Shown: positions 43,858-55,640, counted from the stretch's first letter. The stretch is 64,000 bases of DNA from Gonocerus acuteangulatus (GCA_946811695.1 OX328132.1:51310367-51374366); one strand, 5' to 3'. Numbers and translations are program-made. Notes: a model not told the origin generated them from the letters alone.

Positions 43858-43914
43858 CCAGGAAGAAGTGAGGAGGAGTACCACCGCTGGAGAAAAATGC
43901 CGTTCCATCCAAAA

Positions 43915-44474
43915 ATACTATCCCAGCGACGATAAATAACATCAAACATAAATTAAGATCATTGAAAAGTGACTTCTTAGGCACATGTCAGGAGGAAGAT
44001 AAACCAATAGAATACGTGAATCAATAAAAATTATTTGCACCATCAGGAGCTGAAGATAAACCTATTTACAGCCTCTGTAATGAGGCTTCTGGGTCCACAT
44101 CTTCCTGGTAGATTTTCTTTGCTAGATTTCCCTTGATCTTGCAGTTGTCTTTATATGGAATGGCGTCGGTGGGGCTTATACTTGGCCTGGTACACTTATG
44201 AAAAATCAGTTTGTCGAACTAACAACAATCAGAGTTTGATGCTTTGATTCAATATCCAAGTGTAAGTGGCTATATGCCAACTTACACTTGGTGGAGTAAG
44301 TTGGCAGAGGTGGAGCAGGTGGGGGTAATCGAGGATACCTAACCAACGAATAGATATTTCGGGAAATAGAATAAATATTCTTCTGGGTTTTATGACCAAG
44401 ATATATACCTGTAAAGCCATTTTGTCTTATTTTAAAAATCATCACCCCCGAAATAAAATTCATATCAACAAGCA
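43915..44474. other. No gene seen
   Basis: Unassigned. CCAAGTGTAAGTGGC / GCCAACTTACACTTGG around 44255-44290 is a small hairpin. Confidence 0.45.
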
Positions 44475-44615
44475 GGGGTCTCCCGTGGTCTAGTAGCTAG
44501 CGCGCTAGATTCATAAGCGGGAGATGGCGGGTTCGATCCCCACCGGCGCCAGAAATTTTCTCATCTCAGGGCTCGCTGAGAAAATTCCTGGCTGCACCCT
44601 GGAAAAAAAAAAAAA
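44475..44615 (+). mobile_element. tRNA-type SINE lacking the shared 3' tail
   Basis: Well preserved head: box A TGGTCTAGTAGCTAGCG, box B GGGTTCGATCCCC, the body through GCTGCACCCTGG, then directly 13 A. The GTCGGCGCTAATGGCC...CGCCGT tail of its sisters is absent. Either the tail was lost by internal priming or this is a tail-less subfamily. Confidence 0.8.
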
Positions 44616-46799
44616 CATATCAACAAGCTCCGCCAGCCCCAACATAGAGCCATAAAGTGGAAAAGTTCATAATAATTCAGGTTTATAATTTTTTAAAACA
44701 AGGACGTATCATGGAAACCGAAATGTAAACGAGAAACTAGATCACAGGCTGTTCCTTGCCCTAATAAAAACCATTAGATAAACGGGACATTGTTGGCGAA
44801 ATATTATGTATGGTATTTATTCTAAGCTCCTCATCTCAGCAGGTTAAAGTAATACTCGACAACACGCTAAGATAGGGGAGTTCCTGCAAATCAGATTATT
44901 TTACTAAGACATCCATCCTAGTAGAAAATTTGTTAGCTTAACTTTATTTTTAGTATCGTTGATGAATTGCGGGTTTGAGCTATTTTTACGGTAGACCGAA
45001 GTTGATAAATATCCTATGCGAGGTTGGATGATCGAAGAGGACGGGGTGTATTCCGATTTATACGATAATACTAGAAGGTAAACAAGCTAGGGAAAAGAGA
45101 GGATAGGGTGGGGGGGGGCTGAATCTCTTTAGCAAACAGCCGATGCTAAGAATAAAGGAAGAAAATCCAAAACAACTTGTGAGTTGTTTACTGAATCTCA
45201 AATCTACAGCCCTAGATCTTCATTGCTTTCGGATTAAAACAAAAAGAAGGAAGAACTAATTTTTTTGTGACTTTATTGAGGATTGTAAAATATTGTATTT
45301 TGTATTTGACAAGGTTCTTATAACAATAGGAGCAAAAACGTTCCCGCAGGTAGGGGCAGAAAAACCAGGTATATTCCTGTAGAAGGCGATTAGTGTAGAC
45401 TGCATTCCTGAATAATTTACCAAAAATAACAATAATTGAATAATAATAATTGAGAAAAAAATGTATTAATTATTATCAATTATTAATTTTACAATTAATT
45501 ATCTTCTAGCGTATTGCCTGATAGCAAACTAATTAACAAATACACAAAAACATCACATTTTGTTAGTCTTGACGAATAATAAAAGCGTCCACATTCAAAA
45601 AGAGAACATTCAACAATTATAACACCGCGCTAACCGGATAAGGCTATTCAGCACTCGAAATAGTAGAAATAACAACCAATGACGAAGAGGCATCTCAATT
45701 TAATTTGTAAATGACACAGAACTTCTAACGAACTTATTGAGTTAATTTTTCAAACGCACTTTTATCTTTTGATCCTTCGATTTATAACGAGTTTGCATTG
45801 CAATACAACAGAAATTATGACCGGTATAGGAAAATTAGGAATTTTGGTCCGGGGTAGACCCCTCACCTACCCTATCCATATGTGGCCCCATCGACGTGGT
45901 CTTCTATATCTATTACAGAGTGTGTCTTCTATGTATGTCTGTTATTTGATGGAAGTTTTTATGATCGGTTCTTTTATCAACAGCTGTTTTTGAATTTTTC
46001 AGAATATAAATATTTTCATTGATTATCCGTTTTTACTAGTCAGTTTCGGAATTCATATTGAATTTAATGTGATTTTAGGTATTGTCGAATTAATTAAATT
46101 TTGCTGATTAGTTCTGCGACCTTCAAAAAGTCTTGCTATTTTATTGGGGACATTAGCTAATATTTCATCGATTGAGCCTGACAGCTGATGTTGTTCATTT
46201 AAATGTTCGTAAGCCCTGGAATTTGCCCAAATATTCATCACTGTGAGTCGGAAATTGCCCGACCCGCACACCGGAGGTGCAAACTTTGACATGAGGAAGG
46301 AGTGTGTGACCTATTGTTAACCGGTTTAACGCCACTTCTTTTTTTCTTGTGTGTGTGTGTGTGTGTGTTTTTCTGTTCGCTCTGTTCGCTTTTGGTTCAA
46401 AAAGTTTACCGATTTTAATGCTATTTGGCACAAAAATACTTTGAGTGATTTGAAAGGAATGTTGTGTTATTTTATTTATTTTTTTGGGAGGGGGGAATCC
46501 GTGCAAAAGTTTTAACGTTATTAAGCTTAATAGAAAACAAATTATACGATGGTGGCCCTATTTTACAGCATCTTTATTTTTATATGTGACAGAAGGTTAA
46601 ATTTAATACAATAAATATATTAGATAAAGAGATAAACCCGATAAACCGAAAAATCAAGGAAAATATACAGTTCTTTTGGAAAATCGACAATTTACCCTAA
46701 AACTATAGATTTTTAACAGCTGATACTTAGTGGACATGGTTGATCTTATCAGTCTAGACGGAAGGTTCTCGGAGGTGTAGGCTGTAATGATATTTTACT
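44616..46799. other. No gene recognised
   Basis: A long AT-rich stretch with no element end that I can place, apart from a (GT)n run near 46351-46368 followed by TCTGTTCGCTCTGTTCGCTT and TTTGGCACAAAAATAC, a decayed relative of the repeat A/B segment at 28505-28570. Confidence 0.45.
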
Positions 46800-47545
46800 T
46801 TATACTAGCTGTTACCCAGTGTGCCATTCTACACCTACTTTTTGCCTATGACTCTCCTCGTATCAAGATCTACTTGTATTCCAAGTTACGTCAAAATCGG
46901 TCAAACGGTGTGAATTTGTTTATATCTGTCAAGTAATTCATAATGCAGCCGACAGAGGCCAGCACCACACCAATTCATGAAACATCCGACAGACTCCAGC
47001 ACCAAAGCCTGCGAGTAGATAGCTCTTATCAAAGAAAGGCCAGCGCTCCTTATTTAGATAGTGACTGTTGATATAAAATTGAAATAAACTGCATTACATG
47101 ATTATATAATGATGTAAAGTCATCAATGAGTTCGAGTTATTCTTATTATCAAGAACATTAACAAATAAATTTGAGACATTATTCAAAATCGCTTTCGAGT
47201 CAAAATGGCTGTCAGAATCTGAATGGTTCAGTGTAGCCAATTTTTCTTGAATAAAACTTTTGACCTTATGACCAAATTTCGAAATTTGACTATTTTGACC
47301 TAGCCTCGGAGATTTCCCGCATCAAGACATACGTGTGTGCGAAGTTTGGTCAAAATCGGTCAAACGGTGTAGATTTGTATAAGGAACCAACAGAAAAACA
47401 GACATACGGACAAACAGATAAACAGACAAACGGGCAAACAGACAGACACGTGATTTTTATATATATAGATTAGCTTAAGTGCTCCTGAAGATGCGTCACA
47501 GAGACGTGAATCATCTAATAAGCGTAATAAAGGAGTAGCGAAGAA
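46800..47545 (+). repeat. Relative of the 123-bp module repeat with a Penelope-like end
   Basis: Single modules at 46855-46920 and 47300-47380 (AAGTTTGGTCAAAATCGGTC, AAACGGTGT.GATTTGTATAAGGAAC) match the modules of the 2.2 kb repeats, followed by a run of ACAGACAAACGGGC-type units. From 47480 a CCTGAAGATGCGTCACAGAG, ACGTGAATC block resembles a Penelope-like terminus. Confidence 0.5.
47485..47512 (+). ncRNA. Degenerate hammerhead-like core
   Basis: CTGAAGA 47485-47491, then a GCGTC-ACAGA-GACGT stem and GAATC where GAAAC is expected. Probably inactive. Confidence 0.35.
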
Positions 47546-48608
47546 AGTGAGAGTTTTTTAATCTTGACCTCCTGCCAAATATAAAGCTAATAGAAAACGA
47601 GTACCTGGTTTTATAAAACAGTGAACGTGGGGAATCCAATGAAATAATTTCCAATATCATATCTATAGGTGTTGTCGGGGAAAGTGGAAAAAACTAGATT
47701 GTTTTTAGGAGTTTGATATTTATTTTTTTCTTTATCCCGACACCAGTTGGGAAATCGTAAATGTAAAGGATCTATTCGTAAGCTTATCAAATTTCCTACG
47801 AATACGGTTCTTATGCAATATTTTGCTTTGTATGAGGTAGGATCTATGAAAATGATAATAAATATTTTAGAAATCCTTTCATTAGTACAACCTTATTCTT
47901 CAAAATGTGCTAAAGAGTACTATAAAAACTTGGAGCCTGCCGTTGCAAGGTTTACGGATTGAGCCAGCGGCCCTCAGGGATTGGATGAGCCTTGACTGAG
48001 GAAGTCTGACTCTCTAAAAATCTCCGACTCCCACGAGACCAGGCCTAGCCTGCACAACCACTCGCCGCAATCAACCAGCAACACAACACTCGACCTCGCT
48101 CCATCTTATAGACCTGTTTATCTTCAACACTTTCAGGGAGAGAGTAACAATTCTACTTCAAAACGAATTGGCTCCCAATGGACGGTGCGTCTCTTGAATC
48201 AACTTTTAAAGTTGTATAATTTCATTACCTCCGCGTCTTCCACCAAGTTCAGCTATTGTTGCCATTAATTTCGCCAAGGCCAGGAACAAAGCCCCGTATC
48301 GAAACTTAGGATGAAGCACCCTATAGACTCCGGCAACTTCTTCTTAGCAGACTTTGTTTTTAAGAGGGGTATGTCATTGAAATATATTTTCTGATTAACT
48401 TTATTTATATAATTAAATGTACACTTAGTAAAAGCTAGAAGTAGCAAAGTCTTAGGTCGTTCTATATTAGGTTTTATACATTAATAATGAAAGGAAAAAG
48501 ATTTGAAAAATAATATTACAGAAAATTCCTATTCACAGAAAGAGCGTTATCACGGCATGTTTCAGAATGCTTATCCCTTGAGATGATTTAAAAGGTACAG
48601 AATAATCT
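47546..48608. other. No gene recognised
   Basis: A short frame at 47747-47962 and a moderately GC-rich continuation to about 48250 could be old coding sequence, but I cannot identify it. Confidence 0.4.
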
Positions 48609-48735
48609 CTTTCTCCCGGTGGTCAAGTTGCTAATGCCTTGGAATCTCCTGTGGGGGATGGGGTTCGAATCCCGCCTGCTGTAGAGATTTTTCTCATATC
48701 AGGACTTAGCGAATCATCTGAGCGCACCTTGAGGC
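48609..48735 (+). mobile_element. tRNA-type SINE, degenerate
   Basis: CCCGGTGGTCAAGTTGCTAA (box A region), GGGGTTCGAATCCCGCC (box B) and TTTTTCTCATATCAGG correspond in order to the SINE head and body. The tail is eroded and there is no poly(A). Confidence 0.65.
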
Positions 48736-49084
48736 TTTTATGGCAACCGCTATCTTACTGTTACATATCTTCCACGTGGGGAAATTAAAAAATTTCTCTC
48801 AAAATTCAATCGGGAAATCAAATACCACTCCCAATAATCGTGTACTCAATAATAGTGCTCGCAGCCTTTAATGCATACACGAGGGATCGGAAGGGTCCGA
48901 ATCCTATACCCTCCTAATGTAAAGCGATCTTGAGGTTATGGACCCTGTGATTTTCATCGATGGTAGACCCACTCACTCTGCTTAATCTTCAGAAAAACAG
49001 GATGAAATAGATCTTTCAGTCGCAAGACAATCAATCATAACATATCTCAAGTGTAGTTTGCTCAAGGCCCAGCCTCTATGTTAC

Positions 49085-49330
49085 TAAGAAAGGTGGATAT
49101 CGGTGGTTAGGGCACGTGGAAGAATGGAACCTTAATGCTATATGGTATACAGGAGGGCAAACAAATGAGAGGCAGATCAAGGCAGAGGAGGCTTGAGGAT
49201 TTGGAAGAGGATTTTCGGATGCTACGGACCCAAAATTGGAGAAATTTATCGTCAAACGCAGAGAATAGAGCCAAATTTTGGCAGAGGCTCAAGTCCTACC
49301 AGATCTATAGCGCCCAACAGAAAGTAAGTG
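49085..49330 (+). pseudogene. RTE-type LINE C-terminal fragment
   Basis: One frame reads GGYRWLGHVEEWN and another (from 49135) EGKQMRGRSRQRRLEDLEED then FRMLRTQNWRNLSSNAENRA. Together they match the RTE C-terminus R.RWLGHV.RM...P...L....G.R.RGRPR.RW.DD...DL...G..NW......R. Frameshifted; the RT part is missing. Confidence 0.7.
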
Positions 49331-50430
49331 AGCACGGGGACCAATTACCGGTCAGATCATTTTCCGAAATCAGTAACCCATACTGGTAAATATAGTGAGC
49401 ATAGAAACTCTTAAAAATGAATATCAAGCTAGCCGCCTATGAAAAGTATCGATAATTAATCTGTTTACCCTACTCAGAAGAGCTCTTCAACGAAACGACG
49501 GAAGAAATAAACGAGCCCACACGTCATGCAATGTCAGGAAATCATTTTTCCTTAAATATTTACCGTAAAGTATTAAGATGACGTCCAATTATTTAAGTTC
49601 TCTTAACAACAAAATAACATTTCCTGTCAAGCGTGACTTTAAGATGTCACTAAGGACTTAAGTGAGAGCAGAATTAAGGAAGTGGAAATAATTTACCCCG
49701 TGAGAGATGAAGAGAAGGAAATATTTAAGTTCTCAGACCTCACCCCTTGTAGACTCCTTCTCCCATAACACATTGTTGAGGAGGTGGAGTAGCAATCTAC
49801 AAGCAGATACAATTATCTTCTCTTCTCTAAAATAACTAATTTGTATAATTATGACAATTTAGATGTTTATACCTTCTGCTCAAATTTCATATTCCTATAT
49901 ATCTTCTTTAAAATTATATTTGGTACAATTTATCAAAATTGGTGTCAGAAAGAATTTTAGAAATTGTACAATTGCTCTTGAAGAAAAATATTCACTAGGG
50001 TGCCCGCCAAGAAATGTGTATTGCTGGTACTAACAATTTTTTTAGATTTTTACTGCGAACAGACAATTAAGAATATGAATTTGAACGACTGGTATTTTAT
50101 TGAACTTTGGGTTACGAAACGTTCAGTGGTCATACTTTGTACTGGAGAGCGTCGTCATTGGCATCGATTGTGTTTCTGAGAGCACTTTAGACAAATGCAA
50201 GTATGCACCCAAACAGCAGTCAAACTATATATTTCTAGGATCGAGTAAGTCGTTTACGTCGATATATGCTGTTACATGCCAAAAATAATAAAATCTAGAC
50301 CCCAGCTCTAGATACGTATATAATATATATATATATAAGGTGGTCCCCAAGGAAATCGCCATACTATAGGGGTGTGCACGCCGACTAATGTGTACTTGAA
50401 TTCCAACAAAGAAAACAGTCCAGTCAACGA
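49331..50430. other. No gene seen
   Basis: AT-rich sequence; only short frames, no recognised element. Confidence 0.45.
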
Positions 50431-50434
50431 ACAG

Positions 50435-51265
50435 TTATAGATGGAAATTTTTGGAACACAATTTTTGACTTCGTAACTTTGTTTAGGCTGGATAGGAGGC
50501 GAACATATCAAAAGTCCTCGCCCCATAGCCTTTAAGCCGGGGGGGAGGGGGGGTTTAGAAGGTCCCATTTTTCGGGTTTTCACTTATATCTCGGAAACCC
50601 TTCGTCCTAGCGACATGACTATTCTATAACAAATGAAAGCTGATTAAATTTCCTACAAGTTCTATTCAACAAAGTTTTTCGAGATAACTTTAGTTTTCGA
50701 AATATCCGCTCTTGAAAGTCTGTCATTTTGGGGAAAAACACTTTTGCCGCATATTTTTTCCCCGTTTTGACCGGATAACTCTTCAACGATGTACCAAAAT
50801 AATAAATACGGTTATAGGGTTGTAGAGTATTGCATTCCCTTCAATAATATATATTACTTTGCTATTTTATGTATTTTTCTTCAAACGTAAAAAAAATTTC
50901 AGTGTTCATCGTGAAATCTGAAATGTAGCGACTAACAGCCCAGGAAACTAAGAGTTATAGGTGGAAATGTTTGGACCACAATTTTTAACTTCATAACTTT
51001 GTTTCGGCTAGTTAGGTGGTCAACATATCGAAAGTCCTCACCCGTTGCCTTTGAGCCGGGGGAGGGGGGGGGGGCTTAGAAGGTCCCATTTTTCGGGTTT
51101 TCACTTATATCTCGGAAACCCTGCGTCCTAGCGACATGGCCATTCTATAATAAATGAAAGCTTATTAAATTTCCTATAAGTTCTATTGAATGAAGTTTTT
51201 CAAGATATCTTTAGTTTTCAAAATATCCGCTCTTGAAAGTCTGTCATTTTGGGAAAGTTATAAGT
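50435..51265. repeat. Tandem pair of a ~520-bp repeat unit
   Basis: Unit 1 starts near 50435 and unit 2 near 50955. Shared parts include CACAATTTTT.ACTTC.TAAC, GCC.TT.AGCCGGGGG, AGGTCCCATTTTTCGGGTTT, TCACTTATATCTCGGAAACC and CCGCTCTTGAAAGTCTGTCA. The second unit stops at the last shared block near 51255. Dispersed repeat of unknown type. Confidence 0.82.
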
Positions 51266-51477
51266 TATAAGTTATTTGTTTGGGTGGCTGCCATGAATTT
51301 GGTTAGAGAAATTTTTGCACGAGCTGCATGAGAACTTATAGGAAATTTTATGCAGAATTTGAAAATGTCATCAGAATTAAATTTTCCCTATGGAGTGAAC
51401 AACAAAAAACACAAAAATGGTAAAAAACTAGCGTTCAGACAAAATACATGGAAACGCCTACATCTAGTAAAATAATG

Positions 51478-51537
51478 CGCCTCGAATAATTCGGAAGCGT
51501 GAGAAGAAATTAATTAGGAGGAAATTATCGGTTGTCA

Positions 51538-51577
<40 letters not shown>

Positions 51578-51598
51578 TCCGAATTATTCGATGCATCT
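51478..51598. repeat. Inverted repeat around a (TA)n tract
   Basis: TCGAATAATTCGGA at about 51482 and its complement TCCGAATTATTCGA at 51578-51591 flank a spacer containing (TA)n at 51541-51574. Possible small MITE or hairpin. Confidence 0.6.
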
Positions 51599-52270
51599 TC
51601 TAATAAGCGGATTTGCTCCTTAGGGCGAGGAGAAAGCGCGCCAGTCTTGTTTCTGTAGCAATTATGTTCTACCTTCCTAGTTTGGAGTGCGAAGGATCAA
51701 AGGGAACTTCCTCAAAATATTATCTCTGAATTAATTAACTCGAAATAAAATGTACTTGACTCCTTTCAATTAGTGACGCCTCAAGAATCTCTCTTATTCA
51801 AAGATTAATAAAGAACATTAAAGCGCTTTTGAGCGGGCGAACTTCTTGTATTACCGTCATTCTTTTATATTAGCATCATAGAAATATTCATTACTGTTTA
51901 TAAAGGTATATATTTTATTATATTTAATATTTGCTAAAGTGAATAACTTTTTTTAATACATCATCATTTCATAAATAATGTCGGTGGACTGTACAATGTG
52001 TCGATCCATGTTAGTGGTTCGACTGTACAGTAGTCAGCAGAAGTTCGTCGTCAAGCTCCGTTGGACGTGCACGATGCACAGTGGGGCAAAACTACATTTT
52101 GTGTTTCAAAAAAGGCTACAGCCACTAAATCTTAACCGATTTCAATGCATTTTATTTTTCAATGAAAGATTTTTGTTTTTTCGTTTACCCTGTTTATTAA
52201 ATTATGTTTAAATAGTTCACGAACTTTTACAATGTAACATTAAATAATATTTAATTTTTTATTTAACTTT
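51599..52270. other. No gene seen
   Basis: Unassigned AT-rich sequence; 51975-52110 shares a GCACAGTGGG.CAAA segment with 25320. Confidence 0.4.
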
Positions 52271-52316
52271 GCGCTATCGGCCCAGATGTCGGTGAGCAAA
52301 AAAAAAAAAAAAAAAA
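52271..52316 (+). mobile_element. LINE/SINE tail with poly(A)
   Basis: GCGCTATCGGCCCAGATGTC then GGTGAGC and 19 A. It lines up with GCGCTAATGGCC...GTCGATGCGCC of the SINE tails. A severely truncated copy. Confidence 0.55.
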
Positions 52317-52555
52317 TTATCTAACTTAATATCAGCACTGATATCGTTAAATTTAAACATTCAAATCCTGATTAGACCTGGAAATCCAAAATCTATTTTC
52401 AAATCATTCAAAAATCATATATAAATTAATTTCATTGTTGAATTAGGATAAATTTACGTTTTGAAGATGTGTCAGTCTGATTTTTTTTCAAGTGTAATCA
52501 GGATTTGAATGTTCAATTTCAACGATATCAGTCCTTATATTGAGTTAGATGAAAA
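52317..52555. mobile_element. MITE with ~58-bp terminal inverted repeats
   Basis: Left terminus 52317-52374 (ATCTAACTTAATATCAGCAC...CATTCAAATCCTGATTA) is complementary to 52495-52555 with a few mismatches. The internal part is ~120 bases, AT-rich and non-coding. It abuts the poly(A) of the preceding tail. Superfamily undetermined. Confidence 0.72.
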
Positions 52556-52659
52556 ATGAAATGTTATTTTATGTTCAATCGTAAAACTTCTTGAATAATT
52601 TACAAGTAATTTCTTGAACCGGAGAGAAAAAAAAACAAAAAATCTGGCTAGACAAAGCC

Positions 52660-52693
<34 letters not shown>

Positions 52694-53201
52694 TATATCC
52701 AAACTTAAAATCCTTAAAATGTCTTGGATTTTAATTAACGGAATATTGAGTATTGATCATGAAAATGCACGCTGAAAGGCAGCTAAAACGAGCTAAAGGC
52801 ATCTAAAAGCTTTAATTATTTCAATAATTCTGTTAATTACATTATTTATGGTACATCTCATAAAGAGAACAACATAAAACGAACAACAAAAGGGCACTTC
52901 TGATTGAAACTGTCGCATAAGTAATTGGTCGGCAATGCATATAATTAACTACCTCCGTCAACCATACCATAGTCATATCTTCACACTAAATATCAAATAT
53001 TTAATTGTGAAATTAGTGTTGTTTATGTCTTCTAAAGAGCTATTATGTTTGTTGTTCTGGATGTTTAGTAGTGAATAGAACATAATTCATGGTTCCTAGA
53101 TGTCCTGGCACAATCCCAAATTTCTATTCTAAAGTATCTAGGGCGTTTAATTATTTTGTTATAAATCTTTATGTAGTTGCTCGTGGTGTTCAATTACTTA
53201 A

Positions 53202-53207
<6 letters not shown>
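52556..53207. other. No gene; a poly(A) end
   Basis: GCTAGACAAAGCCGT followed by 28 A at 52662-52689 looks like another truncated retroelement end. The rest is unassigned. Confidence 0.45.
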
Positions 53208-53242
<35 letters not shown>

Positions 53243-53273
53243 ACCCCAACGGTTGACACGCCTTAAATTCAAC
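53208..53273 (+). mobile_element. LINE-type 3' tail following an A run
   Basis: A 33-base A run (53208-53240) is followed by TGACCCCAACGGTTGACACG and CCTTAAATTCAAC, then a second A run. The tail fits GCTAATGACC...GTTGACACGCC. An internal A run before the tail also appears, shorter, in the 23.2-kb LINE fragment. Confidence 0.5.
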
Positions 53274-53884
53274 AAAAAAAATTTATTCAAAAAACCTTAT
53301 ATTCTTAAATCAAATGGTTAATGATGAGATGGTTTCCTCATAGCATATAGGGACTATTCTTACGTCAGCCATCTTGGCTAATAATTTATTTATTTCACGA
53401 GCTTCACAACGACGGCGAATTGCTGTTTTTTAAAGTACAAAATAAAATACAAATTTATATGTTCACAATTATCAGTAACTTATAGAACTAAATACAACAA
53501 CATTTTGAGGAGAGCATCCGACAAAAGTTAGTAGATTTGATCGTTTTTCTTGTCATCACAGTCAAATATTAGATGGTCTTATGTCTGTTCAGTATGAAAA
53601 TCACACGACACATATTTTCTTCAAAAGATGTATATAAACTTTCTTCTGGTTTTTCTTGTACACTACAGGCAGGCATACATTAATCAATTCACAATGCCAA
53701 AAACAATTGATTTTAAAAAAAGTATTACAATATATAAATGTATAATACTTTCATTTAATTTATAATAATTTTCTAATTATTAACTTTTCTTTTCAATATT
53801 TTATTGAGTTTTAGGTATTTTTTTTTTTACATATTTTCAATATTTCATTATAAACAGTTCAATATACAAGTATATTTTTTGAAT

Positions 53885-53890
53885 TTTATT
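53885..53890 (-). promoter_or_regulatory. Candidate polyadenylation signal AATAAA
   Basis: Located on the minus strand about 100 bases downstream of the stop codon of the candidate terminal exon, in the sequence GTAAAATAAAATTC. In AT-rich DNA such hexamers are frequent, so support comes only from position. Confidence 0.4.
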
Positions 53891-53988
53891 TTACATAAAC
53901 ATCCTTTTTGTATTCATTACATATTAATCGTTCGTACAAATGACTAAATGCATAAAAGACGACTTCATTCAATGAACCCACCATCAGA

Positions 53989-54262
53989 CTACAGGCAGTA
54001 ATAGGATGAGTCTTGGAATTTACTCTTCTGAGTGAAGCTACATTGTTCTGAGAAGACTATTGGAGTTCTTCTAAGCTTCCCAACACACATCCCTTGGATT
54101 AAGATCTGAGGTCTGAGAAATCTTTCATAGGATTCTGCAGGATCCCAGGTTGTTTTCATAGCAAAATACTGTGCACACCACCCTTTTGTAGCTCCGAATT
54201 CTCTTCGAATTTTGAAAACAAATGATCGGAAAACCTTCATGAATCCATTAATTGGATGTGCC
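53989..54262 (-). CDS. Terminal exon of an unrecognised host gene
   Basis: The only coding sequence here that does not look like a transposon. On the minus strand a textbook acceptor (CTCCTTTTCCGCAG, ending at 54263) opens a frame with one base of a split codon, reading AHPINGFMKVFRSFVFKIRR, EFGATKGWCAQYFAMKTTWD, PAESYERFLRPQILIQGMCV, GKLRRTP and ending ...SSYYCL at 53989. Thus 91 codons, rich in aromatic and basic residues, without repeats. An AATAAA lies about 100 bases past the stop (53890-53885). The Met at 54240 could instead be read as a start, but the acceptor right upstream and the coding continuity favour an internal reading. I do not recognise the family. Upstream exons, at higher coordinates, were not found. 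Confidence 0.45.
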
Positions 54263-54265
54263 CTG

Positions 54266-55403
54266 CGGAAAAGGAGATGTTAACAGCATGCATGTTCGTT
54301 TACTGAAGACGAATAGGTCTTTCTCCAACGAAAAAAACTCTCTGGCTATATGAAACAGGAAAATGTTGAACCTATAATATTTTGTGTTCTCAAATAGCTG
54401 CCGCACCCTTTATATATTTATAAACTCACAAACGGAATGGGTTGTAATTACCAAAACACAAGCTCACACAATTAGAGCAATCATGTTAACCATTGAGCGT
54501 TAGAATAGGTACATTTATATTCTACAACGGGGCAAGATATTTTATGCTAATTATATCAAATTACAAACCAATTATCTCGAATAGGAATGGACTGGAAAAT
54601 TCGAAGCGAACAATGAATCCCTCCTAATAAACGAGAATCCCGAATCGAATTGTTTTGGTAGCTAAAATTAACAGAAGCAGCTGTGCAAGGTTAAAAACGG
54701 TTTCAATTTACCTAAAACAATCGAGTTTGTATTTACTTACTATATTAAGTGTGTTGCGATATTTTTAGAAGTTAGCACGTAGGTTCTCTATTTCAATCAG
54801 AATAAACGAAATTATTTCTAATACGTAGGTCTTATTTATGAGGAACGAATATTTATTTTTATAAAATATGGAGAAGATCATTCATTAACCTAAAAACACC
54901 TTTACTTACTAAACATTAAAAAAATACAAAAAAAAAAACTGCCGTTTTTACATAAACTGATGCACCAAACTTAGATTAGATTTGATTACAGTTTGTTCAG
55001 AGCAATCAACTTATGTGGTTCTTACGCCCTTTGTTTGGCCCGACATTTATTTATTTAATTATTTTCACTTATATATGTATATATGAACACATATCATATA
55101 CACACATATACACATACGTTTACATTTAGGATTTATCATACGTTATGTGTATGCACACACATATATTATTTTACATATATCTTAACCTTAATCAAACAAA
55201 TACATGTACTTATTATTTAATACATAACTAGATTTTTTTTCATATGAATTTTTAAACTTTTTTTTTTATATACACACATATATGCAATATGTGATTTATT
55301 AGAAAAAAGTCAAACAAAAAAAATAATAATTTGACAAGATACCCTTTTGGACTTCGGATCCCTTTTGCAGTATTATTTTGAAAGGAAACATGTTGGCCCA
55401 GGT
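54266..55403. other. No gene seen (possible intron)
   Basis: AT-rich; would be intron if the exon at 53989-54262 is real. No second exon could be picked by eye. Confidence 0.35.
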
Positions 55404-55640
55404 ATATTTACTCCAAAATGTTTCCATTTAGCGTTACCGCTATTTTTTTCCGGTTGGTCATAATTTTTGTTTTGGAGTAGTTCAGCTTTAAGCACTCGTC
55501 CAAAAGTTGACCTAAGAGTCTTTCTAAATCTTCTAGGTTCTCTACCAAGAGGACAATGTCGTCAGTAAGCTTGAGGTTACTTAGCCTTTTCCCATTCATA
55601 GTTACCCATCTGGTCTTACCTGGTGGTAAATTCTTAAGAA
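55404..55640 (-). pseudogene. RTE-type reverse transcriptase fragment
   Basis: The minus-strand frame reads WVTMNGKRLSNLKLTDDIVL, LVENLEDLERLLGQLLDECL and KLNYSKTKIMTNRKK. This is the RT catalytic block (G..INGKRLSNLRFADDIVL...) followed by the usual LNYSKTK.M motif. FADD is changed to LTDD, and both sides are missing, so it is inactive. Confidence 0.78.

Larger units (their letters stand above)
43599..43914. repeat. Near-perfect palindrome, ~144-bp arms, with hammerhead-like cores
   Basis: Arms 43599-43742 and 43769-43914 are complementary with almost no mismatch around a 26-base centre (CTGGGCGCCTTTTCTCCCCTC...). Each arm carries CTGAAGA, a GATGGA...TCCATT hairpin and GAAATATTCC. The outer part GATGGAACGGCATTTTTCTC and CAGCGGTGG resembles GATGGCACGGCATTCTCC and CAGCGGTCAG next to the Penelope-like remnant at 58950. 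I therefore read it as an inverted pair of Penelope-like terminal repeats. Open frames across the arms are probably incidental. Confidence 0.72.

Noticed and set aside
43601..43984. Several 70-112-codon frames across the 43.6-kb palindrome
   Set aside because: Mirror-image frames arise from the palindrome itself; no family match and no consistent coding strand.
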